Counted from the stretch's first letter, positions 16,336 to 26,026 are shown. The stretch: DNA of 64,000 bases from Paramagnetospirillum kuznetsovii (GCF_003284725.1 NZ_PGTO01000005.1:161768-225767), one strand, 5' to 3'. The notes: generated from the letters alone by a model not told the origin. Made by a program: numbers and translations.

Positions 16336-17130
16336 CTAGCGCGCCAGCTTCTCGTACCAGTCGCGAGGATATCCGGCCATGGCGCGGGCTTGGTGGTTGA
16401 AGGGGGCTTTCAGTCCGGCGGGATAGTGCTTGGCCATGGTGGCGTGGAAGGCGGCCTCGCCGTCCTCTCCGCGCCGTTCCGCCAGGAAGGAGAACCAGCG
16501 CACTCCGGCGGCCACATGGTGGATTTCGTCGTTGTAGATGACGTCGAGCACCGGTGGCGTCAGCGTATCGCCGTTGCGGGAAAGCTTGTCCATGGTGGCG
16601 GGCGTGGTGTCGAGGCCGCGCGCTTCCAGGGTCATGGGGACCACGGCGAGGCGGGCCATCAGGTCGTCGGCGGTCTTCTCGGCGGCCTGCCACAGCCCGT
16701 CATGGGCGGGAAGGTCGCCATAGCGCGCGCCGAGGCTCGCCAGCAAGTCTTCCAGCATCTCGAAATGCCGCGCCTCGTCCACCGCGACCCGCACCCAGTC
16801 GTCGTGGAATTCCCTGGGTAAATCCTGGCCGACGAAGCGCGCCACGATGTCCCAGCCCAGGTCGATGGCATTGAGCTCGATATGGGCCAGGGCGTGAATC
16901 AGGCTGACGCGGCCCCTGTCGCCGCCATAGGAACGCCTGGGCATTTCCTTGAACGGCAGCAATTGCGGCCGCTCGGGGCGCGCCGGGCGATCGGGCGGCC
17001 TGGTCGCGCCCAATTCGCTGATCCGTCCCGCCCGCCAATCCTCGGCGAAGTCCCGCGTGAGGCGGCATTTCTCGGCCGGGTCGGCGGCAAGAAGGACGCG
17101 GCAGGCGGCCTCGGTGAGGGTTGTGGTCAT
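16336..17130 (-). CDS. DUF455 ferritin-like protein
   Basis: A 264-residue member of the DUF455 family, whose helices resemble ferritin-like di-iron proteins. Candidate metal ligands are in LIHALAHIELNAIDLGWD, RVAVDEARHFEMLEDLL, MTLEARGLD and IYNDEIHHVAAGVRWF, giving the E-x-x-H pattern twice. It is cytoplasmic with no signal peptide. The function of the family is not established; a role in tRNA or amine oxidation chemistry has no support in this context. It follows the peroxiredoxin gene on the same strand after an 82-bp gap, so co-expression is possible. Confidence 0.8.
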   Translation of the reverse strand: MTTTLTEAACRVLLAADPAEKCRLTRDFAEDWRAGRISELGATRPPDRPARPERPQLLPFKEMPRRSYGGDRGRVSLIHALAHIELNAIDLGWDIVARFVGQDLPREFHDDWVRVAVDEARHFEMLEDLLASLGARYGDLPAHDGLWQAAEKTADDLMARLAVVPMTLEARGLDTTPATMDKLSRNGDTLTPPVLDVIYNDEIHHVAAGVRWFSFLAERRGEDGEAAFHATMAKHYPAGLKAPFNHQARAMAGYPRDWYEKLAR

Positions 17131-17212
17131 GATGAAACGCCCTCAGTCGCCGGGCGCCGCCTCCGGCGGCTGGGCTTTCGCGGGACGAGACGCGCGACCG
17201 TAGTCACGGTCG

Positions 17213-17665
17213 TCACAACGCCTTGGCCGCCGCCAGAACCTCGGCGGCATGGCCGGTGACCTTGACCTTGCGCCATTCCCTGGCGATGGCGCCGCTCTTG
17301 TCGATCAGGAAGGTGGAGCGTTCGATGCCCATGTATTCGCGGCCATACATGCTTTTCTTCTTCCACACGCCATAGGCCTCGCAGACGGCGCCGTCCGGGT
17401 CCGAGCCCAGGCGGAAGGGCAGTTCGTGCTTGGCGCGGAACTTGGCGTGGCTGGCCACCGAGTCCTTGGAGACGCCCAGGATTTCCACCCCGGCGGCCTT
17501 GTACTCGGCCATGGAATCGCGGAAGGCCTTGGCCTGGCTGGTGCAGCCCGAGGTATCGTCCTTGGGATAGAAATACAGCACCAGCAGCTTGCCCTGGTAA
17601 TCGGCGAGGCAGGTCTTGCCGTCGTCGCAATCCATGGAAAAGTCGGGAGCGGGTTTGGTGGTCAT
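17213..17665 (-). CDS. Peroxiredoxin, BCP/PrxQ family
   Basis: A 150-residue thiol peroxidase. The peroxidatic Cys41 sits in YFYPKDDTSGCTSQAKAF. The resolving Cys that many PrxQ proteins have five residues later is replaced by Lys, so it would act as a 1-Cys type or use another thiol (Cys13, Cys19 or Cys96 region). The chosen ATG overlaps the stop of the upstream glycosyltransferase-like gene as ATGA; the frame extends further upstream but only as overlap. It is cytoplasmic and reduces hydrogen peroxide and organic peroxides. Confidence 0.88.
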   Translation of the reverse strand: MTTKPAPDFSMDCDDGKTCLADYQGKLLVLYFYPKDDTSGCTSQAKAFRDSMAEYKAAGVEILGVSKDSVASHAKFRAKHELPFRLGSDPDGAVCEAYGVWKKKSMYGREYMGIERSTFLIDKSGAIAREWRKVKVTGHAAEVLAAAKAL

Positions 17666-19386
17666 GCGGGTTCCTCGCTGAGTTCGGCTGAGGCCGGTTG
17701 CACAGGGTTGCTGCACCATATTTGCCATATTTGGCGATAGGCGGCTTCCAAGCTTTTGGTGAACGCCTTGATATCACAGAGAGGAGACGCCGTAACGGTG
17801 CCGCGAAGCGAAGTACGGTAGTCCGCCAATCTGGATGGGGCCTGGGCAAGTGCGACCGCCTTGGCAATATAGTCATTGCGGTCGCCCGCCACCAAATGAT
17901 CCAAGTTTGCCGAATGCAGCAGCATCTTGGACATGCGGGAGATGAAGCGATCTCCATCCCCTAATGCGATGACAGGGACACCCATCCAAAGGGCGTCGAA
18001 AGTGGTGAGACAACCGCTATAGGGAAAGCTGTCCAGAGCTATGTCGATTTTCGAGTATTGGGCCAGATGTTCGGCTTGTGACGGTGCCGGGGGCAGGAAT
18101 TTCAAGCGGCTCTCCAAAATCCCTTCGCCGATGAATTGGTCGATGATGGCCTTGCGGGCAGCGTCATGGATGTAACCCTTGTCGCGGGATTTGAGGACTA
18201 AGATTGAGTCTTGGGTTTGCTTCAGTATAGCGGCCATGGCGTTGACGCACTGCGGGCTGATCTTGGAGGCAAGATTGAAGTTGCCGAAAACGATTTGGCC
18301 GCCATTGTGTGTATGTGGTGGCGGGGATACGGGAGGCGCGTCGGTGATGGGGCCGAAGCAGAAAAGATGGGGAAGTCGGAGAATGGATTCGCCAAACTTT
18401 TCGCTGCTTGCCTCCGGGGTGGCGACGGGATCGCCGAGCCAATAATCCATGTCATCGACGCCGCTGCTACACAATCCGTCGTAGTTGATCTGGATTGGTG
18501 CTGCCCGATAAGTGAAGATGCCAATACGATCACCTCCGGTATGGCCGATCAGGCAGACCAGGATGTCGATCTGATCGTCTCGAATCAGTCTCGCGGCCTC
18601 TTCATCGCTCAGCCCTTGCAGATCGCGGCAGGATTTTACCAGCGGCCAGACTGGTCCCAGTTCGGCTTGGTTGAAGCGGGCATCACCGTAAAGCGAGATC
18701 TCGACAGCCTGGGGATCGTGATGCTCTAGAATCGGCAGCATCTGGAGCCATAGGCCGAATGGCGCGTAGTATCCCAGGCTGCTGGAAACATAACCGACCT
18801 TCAACTTACGCTCGGGATCTCGTTGGTTGGTCAGTCGGATGCCATTGGACCGCGTGGCGCCATGGCGTTGTCGCCATCGCTCGATTTCCGTGGACATGGT
18901 CTCATTCGAGAGATCCGGACAAAGAAGCTGACGCGAGATCAAAGCCGAATGAACGTCCGCGGATTCGGGAAAGCGATCAACCGCCCAACGCAAGACCTCG
19001 ACGCCGTCCGTAACGCGCCCAAGGTCGAACAGAATGTTCGAAACGGCCAGCGCATTTGCCATATCCGGTTTGATGCTGAGACCGGCTCGGAAATTATCGA
19101 GGGCCTCTGATATTCGGCCAAGTTCGACCTGGGCCTTGGCCAGGCAGAAAAGGGAATCCGCGTGATGGGGGGCTCGCGATAGAAGCTCTTGCAACACCGT
19201 AACGGCGCCGGTCCAATTTTTCTGCGAGGTGCGCGTTACGGCCAACAGGAATTTGAGATGAAGGTTGTCAGGGTCGGACCTTAGGGCTTTTCCGCATTTT
19301 TTCTCCGCTGTCGAATGGAAGCCGGACAGCATGGTTTGGATGATATCGTCGGCAACCGAGCCGGGACGCTTTGCTTCTGGTAGCAT
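17662..19386 (-). CDS. TPR protein with GT41/SPINDLY-type O-linked glycosyltransferase domain
   Basis: A 574-residue protein from the ATG at 19386, which has GGAG nine bases upstream; ATGs at 19428 and 19443 are alternatives. The first ~150 residues form tetratricopeptide helices (HADSLFCLAKAQVELGRISEALDNFRAG). The rest resembles the OGT/SPINDLY catalytic domain: KVGYVSSSLGYYAPFG, LVCLIGHTGGDR, INYDGLCSSGVDDMDYWLGDPVATP, KLFPPAP-like KFLPPAPSQAEHLAQYSKIDIALDSFPYSGCLTTFDALWMGVPVIALGD. Such enzymes O-glycosylate proteins, flagellins among them. Base composition is lower in GC than the flanks, which suggests transfer. It is coupled to the peroxiredoxin gene. Confidence 0.8.
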   Translation of the reverse strand: MLPEAKRPGSVADDIIQTMLSGFHSTAEKKCGKALRSDPDNLHLKFLLAVTRTSQKNWTGAVTVLQELLSRAPHHADSLFCLAKAQVELGRISEALDNFRAGLSIKPDMANALAVSNILFDLGRVTDGVEVLRWAVDRFPESADVHSALISRQLLCPDLSNETMSTEIERWRQRHGATRSNGIRLTNQRDPERKLKVGYVSSSLGYYAPFGLWLQMLPILEHHDPQAVEISLYGDARFNQAELGPVWPLVKSCRDLQGLSDEEAARLIRDDQIDILVCLIGHTGGDRIGIFTYRAAPIQINYDGLCSSGVDDMDYWLGDPVATPEASSEKFGESILRLPHLFCFGPITDAPPVSPPPHTHNGGQIVFGNFNLASKISPQCVNAMAAILKQTQDSILVLKSRDKGYIHDAARKAIIDQFIGEGILESRLKFLPPAPSQAEHLAQYSKIDIALDSFPYSGCLTTFDALWMGVPVIALGDGDRFISRMSKMLLHSANLDHLVAGDRNDYIAKAVALAQAPSRLADYRTSLRGTVTASPLCDIKAFTKSLEAAYRQIWQIWCSNPVQPASAELSEEPA

Positions 19387-19464
19387 GATCAAGGTCTCCG
19401 GAACCGAACAGTCCACGTCATGTCGCATGGGGCGACGGCCCATCCGCTTGAGTCACTCGGCGTC

Positions 19465-22428
19465 TCAGGCATTTCCGTCAGGCTGGGCGACCAGCCGGGT
19501 GAAGACGTCATGGGCGTCCTTGGCGCAATCGTCCATGCGATCGGTCAGGGTCTTGAAATCGGTGAGTCCGGCGGCGCGGACCAGAACGTCCTTCAGGCCG
19601 CGCGGCGCGGTGGCTTCGTCGAAGGCCCCAGCGATGGTCTGGCGCAGCACGGTCTGGATCGCCAGCCACAGCCGCAAGGCCTCGATCAGGGCGGCGCGGT
19701 CCGAGCGGTCCAGCACGCCGCAGGCGCAAGCGTTTTCCAGCGCCTGGGCGGTGTTGGGGCTAAGGATGGTGGGGTGGTCGGCGGCATGGGCCAGTTGGAG
19801 GTATTGGGCGGTGAATTCGATATCCACCAGCCCGCCGCGCAGATGCTTGACCTCCCAATGGCTGGCCGCCTTGTGTTCCTTGGCCATGCGCTCGCGCATC
19901 TCGGCCACGTCGCTCAGCAATTTGGCCTGATCGCGCCTGCGGGTCAGCACCTGGGCGATGATAGCCTCGACCTTGGCGGCCAGGGTGGGATCGCCCGCCG
20001 CGACCCGGGCGCGGGTCAGGGCCATGTGTTCCCAGGTCCAGGCGGCCTCGTCGTAATAGCGGGTGAAGGCTTCCAGGCTGGTGGCGATGGGGCCCTTGTT
20101 GCCCGACGGCCGAAGGCGCAGGTCCACCTCGTATAAGGTGCCCTCGCCGGTCTTGGCGATCAGGGCGGTGACCATGCGTTGGGTCAGGCGGGCGAACCAG
20201 GTGGGGGCGGCCAGCGGGCGTGCCCCGTCCGATTCCTCCGCCTCGGGCGGCGCGTCATAGATCAGGATCAGGTCCAGGTCCGAGGTGGCCGACATCTCGC
20301 GGCCGCCCGCCTTGCCCATGGCCAGGATCACCCAGGCCCCGCCGGGAACGCGGCCATGGGCGCGGGCGAATTCGTCCTCGACCCTCGGCCCCAGCCGGGC
20401 CAGCACCGCTCCGGCGATGTCGGACAGGGCGCGGGCGGAGTCGTGGGCCTCGATGACGCTGCGCAGGGTCAGCACCCCCACCTGGAACTTGCGGTCGTTG
20501 GTCCAGGCCCGCGAGATGTCCAGCATCTGCTGGAAGTCGTCGGCCTGGGACAGCGCCTTGTCCAGATCGGCCTCCAACGCGGCGGGGGGCGGCAGCGGCT
20601 CGAAGAATTTCGCCTGCAGCACCGAATCCAGGGTGGTGGGGCGGCGCGCCAGATGCTCGGCCAGCAGCGGCGCGTCACCCATGATCTCGGCCACCAGCTC
20701 CAGCAGCGACGGATTGGCGTGGAACAGCGAGAACAGCGGCACCCCGGCGGGCAGGCGGCCGAGGAATTCGTCGAAGCGCATGAAGGCGTCATCGGGCGAG
20801 GCGGTGGTTCCCAACGCCGTCAACAGGGTGGGGGTCAGTTCGGTCAGCAGCTCGCGGGCGCGGGTGGAGCGGGTGGCCCGCACCCGTCCGTGGTGCCAGC
20901 CGCGAATGGTGGAACACACCGCCTCGGCATTGCCGAATCCCATGCCGGTGATGGTCTGCACCGTTTCCGGGTCGTTCTCGCCGCCGGTGAACACCAGATT
21001 GCCGCCCGCGCCCAAAGCGGGGGCGTCCTCGAACAGATGGGCGTAGTGGCCCTCCACCGTCTGCAGGTGAAAGGTCAGATCGGCGGCGAAGGACTCGAAA
21101 CCGTCATATCCCATGAAGGCGGCGATCTCGGCCAATTGCTCCGGGTTGGAGGGCATGGTCTGGGTCTGCTTGTCGTCGACCATCTGCAGCCGGTGTTCCA
21201 GCTTGCGCAGATAGTGATAGGCCTTGGTCATGTCGTCGCGGACCTGGGGGGTGACGTGGCCCGCCTCGGCCAGGGCGTTCAGCGCCGCCAGGGTTCCCGA
21301 GACCCGCATTTCCAATTGGCGGCCGCCCCAGATCAACTGCTGGGTCTGGGCGAAGAACTCGATCTCGCGGATGCCGCCGCGTCCCAGCTTGACGTTGTGG
21401 CCGGCCACCGCGATGGAGCGGCTGCCCTTATGGGCGTTGATCTGGCGCTTGATGGAATGGATGTCCTGGATGGCGGCGAAATCCAGCGACTTGCGCCAGA
21501 TGAAGGGCCGCAGGAACTTCAGGAAGGCCGCGCCGGTCTCGGCATCGCCCGCCACCAGGCGCGCCTTGATCATGGCGGCGCGCTCCCAGTTCTGGCCGAA
21601 GCCCTCGTAATAGGCCTCCGCCGCCACCAGCGCCACGGCGGGCGGCGTCGAGCCGGGATCGGGCCGCAGGCGCAGATCGGTGCGGAAGACATAGCCGTCG
21701 GCGGTGCGCTCGTCCAGGATGCGCACCAGATCCTTGGTCAGGGCGATGACGCATTCCTGGACGCTCTTGCGGCCGGTATAGACCAGCTTTTCATGGTCGT
21801 AGAAGACGATCAGGTCGATGTCGCTGGAATAGTTCAGCTCGCCCGCGCCCAGCTTGCCCATGCCCAGCACGATGATTCCCGACCCGCGTTCGGGGTCGTC
21901 GGGATGGGCCAGGGTCAGGTTGCCGCGCTCGGCCTCGCGCCGCAGCAGGAAGCGCAAGCCGAGACGAATGGCGGTCTCGGCCATCACGGATAGCGAGCCG
22001 GTGACCTTCTCCAAGGCCCAGGCGCCGCCCAGATCGGCCAGGGCGGCCAGTAGCGAGCAGCGCCGCTTGGCGGTGCGCAGCCCGGTCATCAGGCGGCCGA
22101 GATCGGTTTCCCCGGCAAATTCCGTGGTCAGATCGCGGATCAGTCCGTCCAGGGCGGCATCGGGGCCGAGGGCGAGGCATTGGCGCAGGAACGCCGGTTC
22201 CTTTTCCAGGCACAGGGTCAGGAAGGGGCTGTTGGCGAAGACGCCGTCCAGCAATCTTCCGATGCCGGGTTGGGCGGGCAGGCCCCGCATGAAGGCTGCC
22301 AGTTGGACGTCGTCGACGCCGTCGGCGGCCTCTTGCCACCGTTGCAGACCGACGGCGGTCCGGGACGGCGCGGCAACAGTCGGGAAGAAAGCTTCGTCTA
22401 GCGGAAAACTCACCTTGTGCGGCCCCAT
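19465..22428 (-). CDS. glnE: Bifunctional glutamine synthetase adenylyltransferase/deadenylase
   Basis: Controls glutamine synthetase by adding or removing AMP in answer to PII and glutamine, which links it to nitrogen fixation. The 987-residue protein (ATG at 22428; a TTG at 22473 would add 15 residues) has two nucleotidyltransferase domains. The N-terminal deadenylase site is GELNYSSDIDLIVFYD, and the C-terminal adenylyltransferase site is REMSATSDLDLILIYD. The linker and helical regions contain RGGIREIEFFAQ and RGGLVDIEFTAQY. Length and order are typical. It is divergent from the YhdP-like gene with about 58 bp between starts. Confidence 0.95.
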   Translation of the reverse strand: MGPHKVSFPLDEAFFPTVAAPSRTAVGLQRWQEAADGVDDVQLAAFMRGLPAQPGIGRLLDGVFANSPFLTLCLEKEPAFLRQCLALGPDAALDGLIRDLTTEFAGETDLGRLMTGLRTAKRRCSLLAALADLGGAWALEKVTGSLSVMAETAIRLGLRFLLRREAERGNLTLAHPDDPERGSGIIVLGMGKLGAGELNYSSDIDLIVFYDHEKLVYTGRKSVQECVIALTKDLVRILDERTADGYVFRTDLRLRPDPGSTPPAVALVAAEAYYEGFGQNWERAAMIKARLVAGDAETGAAFLKFLRPFIWRKSLDFAAIQDIHSIKRQINAHKGSRSIAVAGHNVKLGRGGIREIEFFAQTQQLIWGGRQLEMRVSGTLAALNALAEAGHVTPQVRDDMTKAYHYLRKLEHRLQMVDDKQTQTMPSNPEQLAEIAAFMGYDGFESFAADLTFHLQTVEGHYAHLFEDAPALGAGGNLVFTGGENDPETVQTITGMGFGNAEAVCSTIRGWHHGRVRATRSTRARELLTELTPTLLTALGTTASPDDAFMRFDEFLGRLPAGVPLFSLFHANPSLLELVAEIMGDAPLLAEHLARRPTTLDSVLQAKFFEPLPPPAALEADLDKALSQADDFQQMLDISRAWTNDRKFQVGVLTLRSVIEAHDSARALSDIAGAVLARLGPRVEDEFARAHGRVPGGAWVILAMGKAGGREMSATSDLDLILIYDAPPEAEESDGARPLAAPTWFARLTQRMVTALIAKTGEGTLYEVDLRLRPSGNKGPIATSLEAFTRYYDEAAWTWEHMALTRARVAAGDPTLAAKVEAIIAQVLTRRRDQAKLLSDVAEMRERMAKEHKAASHWEVKHLRGGLVDIEFTAQYLQLAHAADHPTILSPNTAQALENACACGVLDRSDRAALIEALRLWLAIQTVLRQTIAGAFDEATAPRGLKDVLVRAAGLTDFKTLTDRMDDCAKDAHDVFTRLVAQPDGNA

Positions 22429-22486
22429 GGGTTGTGGTTGCTTCACACTGCGGAAGAGGACATCCGGGGTCAAGCGGTGATGGAGT

Positions 22487-25400
22487 GTGGTGCGAGTGGT
22501 TCACGGCGCTGTTAGGAGTCTCTTCCAATTTATTGGGGCTGTCCTGGCAGTTCTGTTGATCGCGGTGCCCGCGTTCGTCTGGCGGCTGTCCTCTGGCCCC
22601 ATCACGCTGGATTTCCTGACCCCCTATATCGAGCAGGGCCTGACCGCCAAGGACGGGTCGCTGCGGGTCAAGCTCGACACCACCGTGCTGGCCATGGGCG
22701 GCGGCGAACGCATGCTGGAAATCCATGCCTCCAATGTCCGCGCCTATGTGGCGGGCGGCGACCAGCCCATCGCCTCGGTCCCCGATATGGGATTATCGCT
22801 GAGCGGCCGCGCCCTCTTGCACGGCGCCGTCGCCCCTCATTCCATCCGCCTGCACGGCGCCCAGGTCCGGCTGGTGCGCGGCCAAGACGGCAGTCTGCAA
22901 TGGGGTATAGGCGGGGGGGCTCAATCCGCTGACGAGACACCCACCGATGCCGGGGCGGTGGTGGCGGCCATCAAGGATGCCATGCTGGGCGCTCCCGATC
23001 CCGCCAAGCCCGGCCGCGCCTTGCAGAGCCTCACCGTCCAGGGCGCCGATCTCATGGTGGACGACCGCGCCCTGGGGGGTACGTGGCATGCGCCTGCCGT
23101 CGATCTGGTGATTCGCAGGGTGGATGGGGGCGTCGCGGCCAAGGGCAAGGCGGCGCTGGATCTGTCCGGTGAAAAGGGCGAAGTCATCCTCGACGCCGCC
23201 TATGGCAAGGCGAGCGGCGCGGTGGATGCCAATCTGCGCCTGGGAGGCGTTCGCCCGGCGGTGTTGGCGCGGTTCGGCGGCGCGCTGGCGCAACTGGCGA
23301 TTATCGACATGCCGCTGTCGGGGTCCATCTCGGGCCGGATGGGCGGCGACGGCGTGGTCGAGCGTCTGAGCTTCGATCTGTCCGGCGGGGTCGGAACCCT
23401 GGACCTTCCCGCGCCGTTCTCTGCCCGCCATGCCGTGACCTCGGCCGCGCTGCGCGGCGAATTGACCAAGGGCATGACCCGGCTGGATCTTCACGAGCTT
23501 CGCATCGACCTGGGTGGTCCTAATCTCACCCTGGCGCTGGTGGCCGATGGCCTGGGCGGCGAGACCGTCGTCAAGGCCGAAGGCGCCATTCGCGATACTC
23601 CGGTGGATCAGGTGCGCGATCTGTGGCCGGAAGGGCTGGCTCAGAACGCCCGCGATTGGGTGGTGCCCAATCTCAGCAAGGGCGTGGTCCGCGAAGCCAC
23701 CATCACCTTGTCCATGCGTTCGGCCTCGGGCCGGTTCGACGATGTGGCCATCGACCATCTGGCGGGCGAGGTCCATCCGGAAGGCGTCACCGTCGATTAT
23801 CTGCATCCCATGCCGGTGGCGCGGAACACCATCGGCGACTGCACCTTCAACACCAACAGTTTCCGCATCGCGCTGAAGGGCGGCGAGGTCTATGGGCTCC
23901 GGCTCAAGGAAGGCGCCATCGTCTTCACTGGCCTCGACAAGGACGACCAGTTCGCCGATATCGAATTGGTGATCGCGGGGCCCGCCACCGACGCGCTGCG
24001 GCTGATCGACAATCCGCCGCTACGCTATGCCCAGGCGCTGGGCATCGAGCCCGCCAATGTGAGCGGCGACGCCGTCGCCAAGGTGCGCCTGAAGTTCCCG
24101 TTGCTCAAGACCCTGCGGCTCGACGACGTCGGCATCAAGGCCAACGCCACCGTCCGCAATGTGGTCATCCCCAGGGTCATGATGGGCCTCGACCTCAGCG
24201 ACGGCGTGCTCAATCTGGAAGTGGACGCCAAGGGCCTCGACGCCACCGGCCCGGTGGTTCTGGCCACCATCCCCGGCACCCTGGCGTGGCGCGAGAATTT
24301 CTCAAAGGGCCAGCCGTTCCGCTCGCGCTATCACTTGAAGGCGCCTGCGGTCAGCGAGGATCAGCGCAAGCTGCTGGGCCTGGACGGCGTGCCTTTCGTC
24401 GCCCCTTTCGTGGCCGGTCCGGTGGGCGGCGAGGTGACCGCCACCTTCTCCGACGGCGGCAAGGGCGAGATCGAGGCCAAGGTGGATCTGGCGGCGTCCC
24501 ACATGCAATTGCCGGGGCTGGGCTGGACCAAGCCGGAGGGCAAGCCGGGAACTGCCGATGTCACCGTCAAGCTGGACAAGAAGCTGGTCGCTTCGGTCCC
24601 CGGTTTCGAGGTCAAGACCGGCGACATGGATGTGCGCGGCTCGGCGGCTTTCGGCGCCGATGGCCGCGTCCGCCGGGTGGAATTCTCCAAACTGGCCTAT
24701 GGCCGCACCAATGGCGAGGGAACCATCGGCATCCGCCCCGACAAGGGCGGCCTCGACATCGTCTTCAAGGGCGCCAGCTTCGACGCCCAGCCCACCATTA
24801 CCCGCGACGAATCGCAAAAGCGCGGCGAGAAGCAGGACAAGCCGCCGCCCATGACCGTCGCCGCCAGCGCGAAAACCATGTGGGTATCGGACAAAGGGGC
24901 GCTGAGCAATGCCAGCGCCAATCTGCAACGCGATTCCGAGGAATGGCAGCACGTCTCCCTGAAGGGCACGGTCGGCGGCGGCAAGACTTTTACCGCCATG
25001 GTGCAGCCCGGCGGGTCGAAGCGGCGCACCTTCTCCGTCCTCTCCAACGACGCCGGGGCGGTGCTGCGGGCCTTCGACGTCTACGAGGATCTGAGCGGCG
25101 GCGAATTGACGGTCGACGGCCATATCGACGATGCCAGGAAGGAGCAGCCCTTCATCGGCACCGCCAGGATTTCCGATTATCACGTCCGCAATGCGCCCGC
25201 CCTGGCGCGCCTGCTGACGGTGGTGGCCATGACCGGCATCGTCGACGTGCTGCAGGGCGAGGGCGTCAGCTTCTCGTCACTGGAAGCGCCGTTCACCCTG
25301 GCCGACGGATTGCTGGTCCTGCATGACGGCCGCGCCTGGGGACCGGCGCTCGGCCTGACCGCCAAGGGCAGCGTCGATCTGGACCGTTCGCAAATGGCGC

Positions 25401-25663
25401 TGGAAGGCACCGTGGTGCCCGCCTATGTGCTCAACAGCGTGCTGGGCAACATCCCGGTGCTGGGCTGGCTGATCACCGGCGGCGACAAGGGCGGCGGCGT
25501 CATCGCCTTCAACTACTCCATGAAGGGCCCGACCAGCGATCCCAGCGTGCTGGTCAATCCGCTGTCGGCCCTGACGCCCGGATTCCTGCGCAAGCTGTTC
25601 AACATCTTCGACGACGGCAGTTCCACCGACGCCCGCAAGGGAACGGAGAAGGCAAAGCCGTAG
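22487..25663 (+). CDS. YhdP/AsmA-like protein (DUF3971)
   Basis: A 1058-residue envelope protein. One N-terminal membrane helix (SLFQFIGAVLAVLLIAVPAF) is followed by a long periplasmic region of repeated beta-strand units. The DUF3971 middle (TLVVDQVRDLWPEGLAQNARDWV-like segment around residue 370) and the AsmA-like C-terminal domain (ILNSVLGNIPVLGWLITGGDKGGGVIAFNYSMKGP) are characteristic. Family members are thought to bridge inner and outer membranes and move phospholipid. GTG codons at 22487, 22490 and 22496 are all possible starts; GGAG at 22482 best fits the last. The divergent glnE promoter lies in the same 58 bp. Confidence 0.85.
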   Translation: MVRVVHGAVRSLFQFIGAVLAVLLIAVPAFVWRLSSGPITLDFLTPYIEQGLTAKDGSLRVKLDTTVLAMGGGERMLEIHASNVRAYVAGGDQPIASVPDMGLSLSGRALLHGAVAPHSIRLHGAQVRLVRGQDGSLQWGIGGGAQSADETPTDAGAVVAAIKDAMLGAPDPAKPGRALQSLTVQGADLMVDDRALGGTWHAPAVDLVIRRVDGGVAAKGKAALDLSGEKGEVILDAAYGKASGAVDANLRLGGVRPAVLARFGGALAQLAIIDMPLSGSISGRMGGDGVVERLSFDLSGGVGTLDLPAPFSARHAVTSAALRGELTKGMTRLDLHELRIDLGGPNLTLALVADGLGGETVVKAEGAIRDTPVDQVRDLWPEGLAQNARDWVVPNLSKGVVREATITLSMRSASGRFDDVAIDHLAGEVHPEGVTVDYLHPMPVARNTIGDCTFNTNSFRIALKGGEVYGLRLKEGAIVFTGLDKDDQFADIELVIAGPATDALRLIDNPPLRYAQALGIEPANVSGDAVAKVRLKFPLLKTLRLDDVGIKANATVRNVVIPRVMMGLDLSDGVLNLEVDAKGLDATGPVVLATIPGTLAWRENFSKGQPFRSRYHLKAPAVSEDQRKLLGLDGVPFVAPFVAGPVGGEVTATFSDGGKGEIEAKVDLAASHMQLPGLGWTKPEGKPGTADVTVKLDKKLVASVPGFEVKTGDMDVRGSAAFGADGRVRRVEFSKLAYGRTNGEGTIGIRPDKGGLDIVFKGASFDAQPTITRDESQKRGEKQDKPPPMTVAASAKTMWVSDKGALSNASANLQRDSEEWQHVSLKGTVGGGKTFTAMVQPGGSKRRTFSVLSNDAGAVLRAFDVYEDLSGGELTVDGHIDDARKEQPFIGTARISDYHVRNAPALARLLTVVAMTGIVDVLQGEGVSFSSLEAPFTLADGLLVLHDGRAWGPALGLTAKGSVDLDRSQMALEGTVVPAYVLNSVLGNIPVLGWLITGGDKGGGVIAFNYSMKGPTSDPSVLVNPLSALTPGFLRKLFNIFDDGSSTDARKGTEKAKP

Positions 25664-25706
25664 GGAATAATCCTGGGCAATCGGGTGAAGGAGCATTTGC
25701 CTAAAG

Positions 25707-25843
25707 CCCCTCTCCCGCTTGCGGGAAAGGGTGGCGAGGCGAAGCCGAGACGGGTGAGGGCTGCGCGCGTCGGCGCGCCAAGCAACTGGTTTGCCGACGC
25801 AAAGGCCCTCACCCCGGCCCTCTCCCGCAAGCGGGCGAGGGAG
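25707..25843. repeat. Inverted-repeat element (CTCTCCCGC type)
   Basis: The left end contains CCCCTCTCCCGCTTGCGGGA and the right end CCCTCTCCCGCAAGCGGGCG. The two ends mirror one another and each holds its own hairpin. GGGTGAGGGC inside the left half mirrors GCCCTCACCC inside the right half. This is a repeat of the kind that produces PLPLAGK- and PTPTLP-type peptides when read through. It lies just before an antitoxin remnant and may have disrupted that gene. A related element is at 38931-39049. Confidence 0.75.
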
Positions 25844-25872
25844 AATAAAGGGGGAGCCATCCTCCTCTTAGG

Positions 25873-25965
25873 GATTGTCTGGAGGCCCAGCGGCTGGGGG
25901 TGACCCGTCAGTCGCTGATCAAGCTCTGGCTGGCCGACAAGCTGGACCACCACCATTCCTTCTGA
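25873..25965 (+). pseudogene. C-terminal remnant of a CopG-type ribbon-helix-helix antitoxin
   Basis: Thirty codons followed by TGA read DCLEAQRLGVTRQSLIKLWL and then ADKLDHHHSF. This is the end of CopG-family antitoxins (AxRLGVTRQSLIKxWIAExL). There is no ATG in frame: upstream, the frame runs into the repeat at 25707-25843 and a stop. The toxin partner is not present. The gene seems to have been cut by the repeat or by a deletion at its edge. Confidence 0.6.
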
Positions 25966-26026
25966 AAACGCGAAACGCCCGCCGGGTGGTCCCGACGGGC
26001 GTTGATGCGACCTATTTCCGGTCGAG

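Noticed and set aside
20179..21993. A 604-codon open frame on the strand opposite glnE.
   Set aside because: GC-rich codon bias leaves long antisense frames. The translation is Gly/Arg/His-rich with no domain, while the minus strand encodes an intact glnE.
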